From: Candidatus Omnitrophota bacterium
GTDB taxonomy: Bacteria; Omnitrophota; Gorgyraeia; Aquiviventales; Aquiviventaceae
Direction of reading: 5' to 3'
Assembly: GCA_016206685.1 (NCBI GenBank)
Contig: JACQRB010000061.1
Span: forward strand, 1 to 12,580
Length of the DNA stretch: 12,580 bases
Below the pieces are notes generated by a model. It was not told where the DNA came from. It made no database searches and saw only the letters and a list, made by a program, of their open reading frames with translations. The translations under genes and the position numbers were made by a program. Below, piece by piece: positions 6,218-12,457 of the stretch. Each line of letters opens with the position of its first letter. Within the stretch, counting starts at the first letter, position 1.

Positions 6218-7309
6218 ATGGATCCGATTCGGATCGCGATCATCGGCGTGGGCAACTGCGCCACCTCGCTGCTCCAGGGGTTTGAGTACTACAAACACGC
6301 CTCCGCCACTCGGGAAGGGCTTCTCCACGAGCGCATCGGGCCCTATCGGCCTTCCGATATTGCGGTCGTGGCGGCCTTTGACGTGGATGCGCGCAAGGTG
6401 GACAAGCCCTTGGAGGATGCGGCAGCAGCCCTGCCGAATTGCACCACCTGGTTTGTGAAGCGCCTGCCCCACTCCGGGGTGCGCGTGCAGATGGGCCCGG
6501 TGCTCGATGGGGTGGGGGCCCACATGCTGCCGCAGCCGGCGGAGCGGACCTTCGTGGTGGCGAAGCGCAAGCCCGTCGAGGTCGCCAAGGTCCTTCGAAA
6601 AAGCGGGGCCGAGATCGCGCTGAATTACCTGCCGGTGGGATCCGAGCGCGCGACGGCCTCCTACGCGCAAGCCTGTCTCGAAACCCGGGTGAGCCTGATC
6701 AACTGCATGCCGGTCTTCATCGCCTCCGATCCGGCGTGGGCGGCCAAATTCAAGCAGCGCGGCATCCCGCTCATCGGCGATGACGTGAAAGGGCAGTTGG
6801 GCGCGACGATCCTCCATCGGATGCTGGCCAACCTGTTTCGGATCCGGGGGGCATCCATTGACCGGACCTACCAGCTCAACGTGGGCGGCAACACGGATTT
6901 CCTGAACATGCTCAACCAGGAGCGGCTGCGCCTGAAGAAAATCTCCAAGACCGAAGCGGTCCAGTCGGTCCTGAACACGCGCTTGCCGGACGGCAACATC
7001 CATATCGGCCCCAGCGACTACATCCCGTGGCAGAAAGACCGCAAGGTCTGCTTCTTGCGCATCGAAGGGCGCGGTTTCGGCGATTGCCCCATCGAGCTGG
7101 AGGCGCGCCTGTCCGTCGAAGATTCCCCCAACAGCGCCGGCATGACGATCGATGCGATCCGCTGTCTGCGCCTCGCCCGGGACCGCAAGCTGGCTGGTCC
7201 GCTCTTCTCGGTTTCCGCCTGGACCATGAAGCATCCCCCCAAGCCGATGGAGGACGAGCGGGCCAGGCAGCTCATCGAAGCCTTCATCCAGGGAACAGGC
7301 AACGTCTGA
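6218..7309 (+). CDS. ino1: Inositol-3-phosphate synthase (NAD-dependent)
   Basis: Converts D-glucose 6-phosphate to 1D-myo-inositol 3-phosphate in the cytoplasm using bound NAD+. At 363 aa it matches the short actinobacterial/archaeal class rather than the roughly 500-aa eukaryotic enzyme. Visible marks are a Rossmann motif IGVGNCA at the N-terminus (G10, G12), NYLPVGSE near residue 148, IGDDVKGQLGATI with G187-D189, K191 and Q193, LNVGGNTDFLNM at 220-231, and SVEDSPNSAG near 302-311. ATG6218 puts the dinucleotide-binding strand four residues in and agrees with family N-termini. The product may feed inositol phospholipids or an inositol osmolyte; no further pathway gene is in view. The upstream GH57 could supply hexose, but the two genes have separate expression signals. 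The next gene starts 31 nt downstream without a visible terminator. Confidence 0.92.
   Translation: MDPIRIAIIGVGNCATSLLQGFEYYKHASATREGLLHERIGPYRPSDIAVVAAFDVDARKVDKPLEDAAAALPNCTTWFVKRLPHSGVRVQMGPVLDGVGAHMLPQPAERTFVVAKRKPVEVAKVLRKSGAEIALNYLPVGSERATASYAQACLETRVSLINCMPVFIASDPAWAAKFKQRGIPLIGDDVKGQLGATILHRMLANLFRIRGASIDRTYQLNVGGNTDFLNMLNQERLRLKKISKTEAVQSVLNTRLPDGNIHIGPSDYIPWQKDRKVCFLRIEGRGFGDCPIELEARLSVEDSPNSAGMTIDAIRCLRLARDRKLAGPLFSVSAWTMKHPPKPMEDERARQLIEAFIQGTGNV
6221..6235. repeat. 15-bp palindrome immediately after the ino1 start codon
   Basis: GATCCGA-T-TCGGATC is a perfect palindrome with a single central base, located in codons 2-6 of ino1, about 8-22 nt into the predicted transcript. It could bind a repressor or form a hairpin at the 5' end of a leaderless mRNA, or could be a coding coincidence. 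Confidence 0.3.
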
Positions 7310-7340
7310 CTCCAATCAGTGCGCCGCGGGACTGCGACAG

Positions 7341-8102
7341 GTGGGGCTGTTCGCCGTGTGGGTCGCCCTCGTGGGCCTGCTGTTGAGCGTCCTGGCGCAT
7401 CCCTGGGTGCCGCTCTCGCTCTGGAGGGTCTTCAGGCGTTGCGTGTCCATTGCCGCGGCCCTCGTCCTCTTCGTGATGGTCCGCCGGCAGACCCCCGGGC
7501 ATCCTTGGCGGAGCCTGGGCTTGACGGCGTGGCGGGACGGCAGGCGCCAACTGCTGCAGGGAGTGGGGCTGGGTCTTGGCATGGTCCTTGCGCTGGGCGT
7601 CGGGTACCTGGGATTCGGGGTGTGGGACGTGGCGCTCCATCCCGATCGCTGGAAGCTCTGGCGAACGGTCCTGGGCTTCCTCCCGGCGGCCGGGTTGATC
7701 GCCATCCTGGAAGAGCTGGTGTTTCGAGGCTATCTCTTCCAACAGTTGCTGGCGTGCTCAAGGCTCGTGGCGATCGTCGGGACCAGTGCCGCCTACGCGC
7801 TGGTCCATGTCAAACCGAATCTGGTGTGGCCGAGCAGCGGCTGGGAGCTGGGGGGGCTGTTCCTGCTCGGCGTGGTGCTGGCGGCGAGCGTCTTGCGGAC
7901 CGGCCGGCTGTATCTGGCCATCGGCTTGCATGGCGTGCTGGCCTATTGCGCGCGCGTGAACAAGCTGGTCGTCGCGCGTTCCGACTCGTCGCTTCAGTGG
8001 CTGGTCGGAAGCGATCGGCTCGTGAACGGACTGATCGCATGGCTGGCGCTGATCCTGCTGGGGCTGGCCATGGCGCGCTGGAAACGGAGGGAGATCGCAT
8101 GA
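7341..8102 (+). CDS. CPBP-family intramembrane glutamic protease
   Basis: A polytopic inner-membrane protein of 253 aa with about seven hydrophobic segments. The CPBP (Rce1/CAAX-protease-like, formerly Abi) active-site motifs are present: EELVFRG with E124, E125 and R129, the second motif YALVH with H156, and a third, GLHGVLAYC, with H197. Family members cleave substrates within the membrane; some process prenylated or bacteriocin-type peptides and many have unknown targets. GTG7341 is the most likely start; it lacks a clear Shine-Dalgarno and lies 31 nt after ino1, so coupling to ino1 transcription is likely. The stop overlaps the next start as ATGA (8099-8102), which ties this protease translationally to a TIGR04073 gene. 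Whether it acts on the neighbouring secreted proteins is inference. Confidence 0.85.
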   Translation: MGLFAVWVALVGLLLSVLAHPWVPLSLWRVFRRCVSIAAALVLFVMVRRQTPGHPWRSLGLTAWRDGRRQLLQGVGLGLGMVLALGVGYLGFGVWDVALHPDRWKLWRTVLGFLPAAGLIAILEELVFRGYLFQQLLACSRLVAIVGTSAAYALVHVKPNLVWPSSGWELGGLFLLGVVLAASVLRTGRLYLAIGLHGVLAYCARVNKLVVARSDSSLQWLVGSDRLVNGLIAWLALILLGLAMARWKRREIA

Positions 8103-8473
8103 GCGCACGGAGCGGCAGGTGGCTGGTGCTGGCGTTGCTGATGGCCTCTGGACTGGGGGGTCCACGGCTTGCGGCTGACGAAGATCAACCCCCGCAAAGC
8201 TACGCCCAAGGCGCGACCAGGAAATTAGGACGGGGAGTGGCGAACGTGGCGACCGCCCCCTTGGAGCTGATCCGCGTGCCGTACCTCATGAGCCAGCGGG
8301 ACGGGGGCCTGGCAGGATTGAGCGTCGGCATGGTCCAAGGCGCCTGGGCGGCCGTGGTGCGGGAGCTGGCCGGCGCGGTCGAAGTGACGACGTTTCTGAT
8401 TCCTCTCCCCAAGGACTTCCAACCTCTCATCCGGCCGGAATTCGTCTACGCTAACGGGGATTGGTCTCCGTAG
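8099..8473 (+). CDS. TIGR04073 family (exosortase-system-associated) secreted protein, copy A
   Basis: A 124-aa predicted exported protein. A signal-peptide-like region covers about residues 1-26, with a likely cut near RLAA|DE. The core shows the TIGR04073 pattern: RKLGRGVANVATAPLEL (41-57), a glycine-rich hydrophobic segment GLSVGMVQGAW (73-83), then RELAGAVEVTTFLIPLPKDF (88-107) and a short PEF tail. The family often occurs in genomes with exosortase/PEP-CTERM systems, but its function is not established. No PEP-CTERM sorting tail is present here. ATG8099 overlaps the CPBP stop by 4 nt and has GGAGG at 8086-8090 with 8-nt spacing. Copy B follows after 38 nt. Confidence 0.8.
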   Translation: MSARSGRWLVLALLMASGLGGPRLAADEDQPPQSYAQGATRKLGRGVANVATAPLELIRVPYLMSQRDGGLAGLSVGMVQGAWAAVVRELAGAVEVTTFLIPLPKDFQPLIRPEFVYANGDWSP

Positions 8474-8511
8474 CGCGTGAGCACAGGAATCGCAGCAGGG
8501 GAGGCCGAGGG

Positions 8512-8850
8512 ATGCAGCGGAAACGGTTCGTCGCGTACGTCGCACTGGTCATGGTCGTGATGGCAGCGGGCAGCCCCGCGGCGATGGCCCAGGATCCCAT
8601 CCACAAGGCAGGACGGGGTCTCACCAACTTCTTGACGTCCTGGATCGAGATTCCGAAAAACTTCCAGCTTGGCACCCAGGAAGAGAATCCCGTCCTGGGA
8701 GCGGGATGGGGCCTGGTGAAGGGGAGCGGCCTCGCCATCACCAGGGCGGCGGTGGGGGCGTACGAAGCGGTGTCCTTCATGGTCCCGTATCCCAAAGGCT
8801 ACGCCTCGCCCTACGAAGGACTGGAGCTGCCTGACTACGCGTGGGAGTGA
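8512..8850 (+). CDS. TIGR04073 family (exosortase-system-associated) secreted protein, copy B
   Basis: A 112-aa paralog of the upstream gene. The signal peptide is clear (MQRKR, hydrophobic core, cleavage at AMA|QD after residue 26). The core aligns with copy A: HKAGRGLTNFLTSWIEIPKN (31-50), GWGLVKGSG (65-73), and RAAVGAYEAVSFMVPYPKGY (78-97). Copy B has the more typical family wording (GRGLTN, EIPKN). The two are diverged, keeping mainly GRG, the Asn/Thr/Glu positions and the hydrophobic-PxPK motif, so the duplication is probably old. ATG8512 is preferred over an in-frame ATG at 8461 because AGGGGAGG at 8497-8504 has 7-nt spacing and the signal peptide starts there. The stop is 4 nt before the DUF3108 start. 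Confidence 0.82.
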   Translation: MQRKRFVAYVALVMVVMAAGSPAAMAQDPIHKAGRGLTNFLTSWIEIPKNFQLGTQEENPVLGAGWGLVKGSGLAITRAAVGAYEAVSFMVPYPKGYASPYEGLELPDYAWE

Positions 8851-8854
8851 GCGC

Positions 8855-9715
8855 GTGCCGCTGGTGAGTCTGTTTGCGACACGGCCCTTGGGAGCCCTCC
8901 CGAGGGCCGTGTTGTGGTGTGGGGGCGGGCTGGTATGCGCAGGACTTCTCGGATGGGGAGGCACGGCAAGAGTGCAGGCGGAGGAAGCGCGGGAGATTGA
9001 CGCCGCCGTTCCTCCCATCGCCCCCCCTCGGGTGGAACTGCCGGTTGGGGAGCGTCTGAGCTTTCACGGGCGCTGGTTCGGCATCCCGGTAGGGAAGGGG
9101 TGGATCGAAGTCAAAGAGCGCGTCGTGCTCAACGGACGGGCCGCCTATCACATCCAGGCGGAATGCGACTCGACGGAGTTGCTCTCCGCGTTTTATCCGA
9201 TCCATGACGTCCTCCATTCCTATCTGGATGTCAACTCGCTCCAGCCGCTCCAGTTTGAGAAATACCAGCGCGAAGGGCATTATCGAGCCGAGGAAATCGT
9301 GACCTTTGATTACGGGCGGTTGACGGCCAGCTACCGCTCGCTGTTGAATGGGACGACCAAAGAGGTGCCCATCCCGCCCGACGCGCAGGATATCATCAGC
9401 GCCTTCTATTGGCTTCGCCGCCAGCCGGTGGTTCCCGGGCAGCCGCTGGTGCTGAATATCTATTCGGATGAGAAAATCTACCGCACCGAAATCCTGCCGC
9501 TGAAGACCCTCACGCTGGAGCTCCTCCGGCGCGGGACGTTCCCGTGCCTGCTGGTGGAGCCCAAGGCGAGTTTCAGGGGCGTGTTGGTGCGCCGGGGGCG
9601 GATGTGGGTCTACGTCAGTCTTGATGCGCGGCGCGTGCCGCTGCTTATCAGAGTCGCCACGCCGTGGGGGCCGATGGCGGCGGTCTTGGACCGGGAATCG
9701 CTCAGCCCGCATTGA
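8855..9715 (+). CDS. DUF3108 domain-containing exported protein
   Basis: A 286-aa protein with a long N-terminal signal or anchor (hydrophobic about residues 18-35, possible cleavage at VQA|EE near residue 42). From about residue 52 it has the DUF3108 pattern: VGERLSFHGRWFGIPVGKGW, the pair of Tyr/His-rich strands HIQAECDSTELLSAFYPIHD and LQPLQFEKYQREG, then VTFDYGRLT, IPPDAQDIISAFYWLR and a C-terminal beta-rich half. DUF3108 proteins are periplasmic or envelope-associated beta-rich proteins of unknown function. GTG8855 is supported by GGGAG at 8843-8847 (7-nt spacing). It closes the CPBP/TIGR04073/TIGR04073 cassette. A strong hairpin lies within codons 8-20. The stop codon overlaps the -35 of the lpxD promoter. 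Confidence 0.82.
   Translation: MPLVSLFATRPLGALPRAVLWCGGGLVCAGLLGWGGTARVQAEEAREIDAAVPPIAPPRVELPVGERLSFHGRWFGIPVGKGWIEVKERVVLNGRAAYHIQAECDSTELLSAFYPIHDVLHSYLDVNSLQPLQFEKYQREGHYRAEEIVTFDYGRLTASYRSLLNGTTKEVPIPPDAQDIISAFYWLRRQPVVPGQPLVLNIYSDEKIYRTEILPLKTLTLELLRRGTFPCLLVEPKASFRGVLVRRGRMWVYVSLDARRVPLLIRVATPWGPMAAVLDRESLSPH
8877..8914 (+). other. Strong hairpin in the signal-peptide codons of the DUF3108 gene
   Basis: The arms ACGGCCCTTGGGAG (8881-8894) and CTCCCGAGGGCCGT (8897-8910) pair over 14 bp with one T-G wobble, and outward pairing continues to about 8877/8914 with another wobble. No T-run follows, so it is not an intrinsic terminator. It begins about 20 nt after the start codon and could limit translation or protect the upstream mRNA from 3' decay. 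Confidence 0.5.
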
Positions 9716-9741
9716 CACCTCCCATGGGCTTCTGTTAAGCT
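9712..9741 (+). promoter_or_regulatory. Promoter of lpxD
   Basis: A perfect -35 TTGACA (9712-9717) overlaps the DUF3108 stop codon. After 18 bp comes TAAGCT (9736-9741), a weak -10 helped by an upstream TG at 9733-9734 (extended -10). Predicted start is near 9748, giving a leader of about 17 nt that contains GAAGGT (9751-9756) as ribosome binding site. Confidence 0.5.
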
Positions 9742-9764
9742 ACCCCCCTTGAAGGTCCGCAGCC

Positions 9765-10817
9765 ATGTCCTATACCGTCGCTGATATCGCCCGTGAAGTG
9801 GGTGGCCAGGTGGTGGGAGACCCGGCGCTCCTCCTCCAGACCGTCAACAGCTTGGAGCTTGCCCGGCCTGATGAGCTGAGTTTCGCGACTTCTCCCAAAC
9901 ACTTCAAGGATGCGCTGGGCTCCAACGCGGGTTGCGTGATTGCTCCCAGAGGGTTTGCCTGTCCCGCAAAGACCGTGATCCTGCACGACCAGCCGAAGGT
10001 CGCGTTTGTCAAGGCGATGTGGCTGTTTCACCCTGACCGCGTGAGCGCCGCCGGCATCCATCCGAGCGCCGTGGTGGAGGCGTCCGCCACCGTCGGCAGG
10101 GAAGTCTCGATCGGGCCGCATGCGGTCATCGGCAAGGACGCCAGGATCGGCGACCGGGCGCGTCTTGGGTCCGGGGTGGTGGTCGGCGAGCGGGTGCAGA
10201 TCGGGGAGGGCAGCGTGATCCACCCGAACGTGACGCTCTATCACGACATCATGATCGGCTCACGCGTCGTCATCCACGGCGGGACGGTCATCGGGGCCGA
10301 CGGCTTTGGCTTTGTCTTTGAAGGGGGCCGCCAGCTGAAGGTCCCGCAATTGGGCAACGTCGTCATTGAGGACGATGTGGAAATCGGCGCCAACTGCACC
10401 ATTGACCGGGCCACGTTTGGCTCCACCGTCATCAAACGGGGCGCCAAGACGGACAATCTGGTCCATATTGCGCATAATGTCATCGTGGGGGAGCATTCGC
10501 TCCTGGTCGCCCAGGTGGGGATTGCGGGCAGTTCCAAGATCGGCAGTCACGTGACCTTGGCCGGCCAGGTCGGGGTGGCGGATAACGCCACCATTGGAGA
10601 CTATGCGACCGTCGCCGGGCAATCCGGGGTGGTCAGCGGGCAGCGGATCGAATCTCACCAGACTGTCTGGGGCTTGCCGGCCAGGCCTCTTGAAGAAACC
10701 AAGCGCCAACTCGCCTCACTCGCCTTGCTCCCGAAGCTGCTTGAGCGGTTGCACAAGCTCGAGGAGCGCCTCGAAGCCCTGGAAGACGCCCTGCGGCACT
10801 CCAAGGTCGGGCCTTGA
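9765..10817 (+). CDS. lpxD: UDP-3-O-(3-hydroxyacyl)glucosamine N-acyltransferase
   Basis: Third enzyme of lipid A synthesis: transfers a 3-hydroxyacyl chain from ACP to the 2-amino group of UDP-3-O-acyl-glucosamine in the cytoplasm. At 350 aa it has the full family layout. The N-terminal uridine-binding domain (1-100) contains the LARPDELSFATSPK segment. A left-handed beta-helix of hexapeptide repeats spans about 103-305. The catalytic histidine is predicted as H237 in NLVHIAHNV, and IGADGFGFV lies near 178-186. The C-terminal tail (about 315-347) is charged and likely coiled-coil, somewhat longer than in short homologs. ATG9765 has GAAGGT with 8-nt spacing. The gene is not next to lpxA, fabZ or bamA here; instead its stop overlaps a Rieske gene. 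Its presence shows an LPS-bearing cell envelope. Confidence 0.95.
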   Translation: MSYTVADIAREVGGQVVGDPALLLQTVNSLELARPDELSFATSPKHFKDALGSNAGCVIAPRGFACPAKTVILHDQPKVAFVKAMWLFHPDRVSAAGIHPSAVVEASATVGREVSIGPHAVIGKDARIGDRARLGSGVVVGERVQIGEGSVIHPNVTLYHDIMIGSRVVIHGGTVIGADGFGFVFEGGRQLKVPQLGNVVIEDDVEIGANCTIDRATFGSTVIKRGAKTDNLVHIAHNVIVGEHSLLVAQVGIAGSSKIGSHVTLAGQVGVADNATIGDYATVAGQSGVVSGQRIESHQTVWGLPARPLEETKRQLASLALLPKLLERLHKLEERLEALEDALRHSKVGP

Positions 10818-11125
10818 CCATCCCTGACTTCGTCCCGGTTCTGAGGCTCGAAGAATTGCCTCACGACGGCTTCAAAGCGGTCGAGGTCGAAGGCCGCTCC
10901 ATCCTGGTGGGCCGGATAGGCAATCAGCTCTTCGCCTGGCTCGACCGCTGTCCTCATGCCGGGGCTCCGTTGCGCATCGGCAAGCGCTGCGGGGAGGAGC
11001 TGACTTGCGCCTGGCATGGTTGGACGTTTAACCTGCTGACCGGTAGCGCCGTGCCGGATCCCGCCTTTCACCTCACCAGCATCCCCGTCAAGATTGACGG
11101 CTCGCAGGTCTTCGTCAGCGTGTAA
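10814..11125 (+). CDS. Rieske [2Fe-2S] ferredoxin-like protein
   Basis: A small soluble electron-transfer protein of 103 aa, the length of stand-alone Rieske ferredoxins (NirD/BphF-like). The cluster ligands are all present: CPHAGAPL with C46 and H48, and CAWHGWTF with C65 and H68. There is no signal peptide or transmembrane segment, so it should be cytoplasmic. The start is TTG10814, overlapping the lpxD stop as TTGA; AAGG at 10803-10806 gives a 7-nt spacing, and no better start lies between it and the conserved region. The partner oxygenase or reductase is not in the window. The overlap with lpxD means it is probably co-expressed with lipid A synthesis. The 59 bp between its stop and the convergent hydrolase gene are AT-rich and contain no convincing terminator. 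Confidence 0.88.
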   Translation: MTIPDFVPVLRLEELPHDGFKAVEVEGRSILVGRIGNQLFAWLDRCPHAGAPLRIGKRCGEELTCAWHGWTFNLLTGSAVPDPAFHLTSIPVKIDGSQVFVSV

Positions 11126-11184
11126 GTTCACCCGGTGTTAGAGACCAAAGGCCTGTTTGCCTGGGATATAATGTCTTATAAGAG

Positions 11185-12060
11185 TTATTCTGTTAAATTA
11201 AGGGTACTGAAAAACTCCACCAGACGCCGTTGGTAACCTTCCGGATCGCTGTGGTAGGCGCCAAGATGTTCTGCTCCCGGCACGATCCAGAGGCGCTTGG
11301 GTTCCCTCGCGGCCTCGATGAGGGCTCTGGTCTGATCCGGCGGCATCCGTGGGTCGGCCTCTGCTTGAATGATGAAAAGGGGTCTTGGGCTGATCCCGGC
11401 GATTTCGCTGATCGGGGCCATGCGGCTTGGCCAGACGCCGAACCGCAACCGGTAGGCCGAGCTGACGAACCACAAAAAGGGATACCGCGGCAAATGATAC
11501 AGCAGCGTCAGGTGGTGTCCGAGGGAGGTCTCCAAGTCGGGGTAGCTGCCCTCAACGGCGATCGCGCCGACGCGCTCATCCCGGGCTGCCACCATGATCG
11601 CGACCGCCCCTCCCATCGAGATGCCCAGGATGCCGTAGGGCCGCTCAGGGATGTCGGGCTGTTTGCCGAGAAACGCGAGCGCCCCCTCCAAATCCCGCTG
11701 CTCAACCCAGCCGAATGACGTCGCGCGGCCCTGGCTTTCTCCGTGGGCTCGGAAATCGAACGCCAAGAGGTTATACCCGGCCTGAGCAAGCCCGGCGGCG
11801 ATGTCCAGCAGGTCCGCCCGGTTGGCGCCAAGGCCATGGCACAGGATGATCCAGGGCCGTTGAGGATCGCGGGCGATCTTCCATCCGGCCAGCCACACCC
11901 CGTCGGTGGCCTGAAACCGGACCGGCTCATAGGGCAATTGCCAGGCCGAGGGTGAGGCGGTGATCGGCAGTCGCGGGAGGAAGGTGTTTCTCAGGAACAG
12001 GAACGCGCAGAACGCCCACGTCCAGAAGACGACGAGGAAGAGGGTTTCCAGGAACACCAC
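11185..12060 (-). CDS. Membrane-anchored alpha/beta hydrolase
   Basis: A 291-aa serine hydrolase of the alpha/beta fold with an N-terminal signal anchor (residues 2-23, highly hydrophobic), which likely places the catalytic domain outside the inner membrane. Visible marks are the oxyanion motif CHGLGAN (74-80), FDFRAHGES (101-109), the nucleophile elbow GISMGG with S148, the acid in QAEADPRMP (D236) and the histidine in GAEHLGAY (H265). Overall it resembles bacterial peptidase S9/BAAT-like hydrolases with unknown substrates. The long open frame to 12288 is not the gene start, since it runs through the neighbouring MetRS-domain gene. GTG12060 is chosen because AGAGG lies 6 nt upstream and the anchor follows at once. 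Its start is 16 nt after the MetRS-domain stop, so the two form an operon. Confidence 0.83.
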   Translation of the reverse strand: MVFLETLFLVVFWTWAFCAFLFLRNTFLPRLPITASPSAWQLPYEPVRFQATDGVWLAGWKIARDPQRPWIILCHGLGANRADLLDIAAGLAQAGYNLLAFDFRAHGESQGRATSFGWVEQRDLEGALAFLGKQPDIPERPYGILGISMGGAVAIMVAARDERVGAIAVEGSYPDLETSLGHHLTLLYHLPRYPFLWFVSSAYRLRFGVWPSRMAPISEIAGISPRPLFIIQAEADPRMPPDQTRALIEAAREPKRLWIVPGAEHLGAYHSDPEGYQRRLVEFFSTLNLTE

Positions 12061-12076
12061 GAAGACCCTCTGATGA

Positions 12077-12457
12077 TTACCTGACCGTGCCGCCAGGCTG
12101 GATGGGACGTTCGGGAGTGAGGAACGCCAGTTGTGTGCCATCCTGAGCGGCCAGGACCATGCCCTGGCTTTCAATCCCTCGGAGCATGGCGGGCTTGAGA
12201 TTGGCGACGACCACGACCCGTTTGCCGATGAGCTCTGAGGCCTGGTAGGCGCCTTTGATGCCGGCCACCAGCCGGCGGGGCGTCCCATCGCCGAGATCCA
12301 CGTTCAAGACCAGCAGGCGGTCGGCGTTGGGATGGTCTTCCGCTGCCACCACGACGCCGATGCGCAAATCAATCTTCCGGAACTCCTCGATCGAGACCTG
12401 GGGGATCGGCGTCTGGTGTTGAGGGAGAGTGCTCTTCCCTGCTTCAGGTTCACTCAT
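12077..12457 (-). CDS. metG: Stand-alone methionyl-tRNA synthetase beta / C-terminal tRNA-binding domain
   Basis: A 126-aa OB-fold (EMAP/Trbp111-type) domain, as in the C-terminus of dimeric MetRS; it binds tRNA non-specifically and dimerises. Marks: FRKIDLRIGVVVAAEDHPNA (26-45), DRLLVLNVDLGDG (46-58), LVAGI (63-67), VVVANLKPAMLRGIESQGM (82-100). The first 20 residues are a polar linker. Here it is a separate gene and not fused to the catalytic part, which is not in the window; it could be the beta subunit of a split MetRS or a free tRNA-binding protein. The ATG lies inside the terminal arm of the edge inverted repeat, so its ribosome binding site (GGTGGGGGG directly before ATG) comes from the repeat. 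The hydrolase gene follows 16 nt after the stop. Confidence 0.88.
   Translation of the reverse strand: MSEPEAGKSTLPQHQTPIPQVSIEEFRKIDLRIGVVVAAEDHPNADRLLVLNVDLGDGTPRRLVAGIKGAYQASELIGKRVVVVANLKPAMLRGIESQGMVLAAQDGTQLAFLTPERPIQPGGTVR

Noticed and set aside
7319..8098. Long frame upstream of TIGR04073 copy A
   Set aside because: It runs out of frame through the CPBP protease gene, which has the catalytic motifs; the true start is ATG8099 with its own SD.
8099..9715. Possible PEP-CTERM/exosortase sorting substrate
   Set aside because: None of the three secreted proteins ends with a PEP motif, transmembrane helix and basic tail; only the TIGR04073 family name links to exosortase.
11167..11172. TATAAT in the AT-rich gap between the convergent genes
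   Set aside because: There is no -35 at usable distance and no plus-strand gene downstream; AT-rich sequence makes a chance match likely.
12061..12288. N-terminal extension of the alpha/beta hydrolase frame
   Set aside because: It overlaps the MetRS C-terminal domain gene in a different frame and carries no domain; GTG12060 has an SD and begins the membrane anchor.
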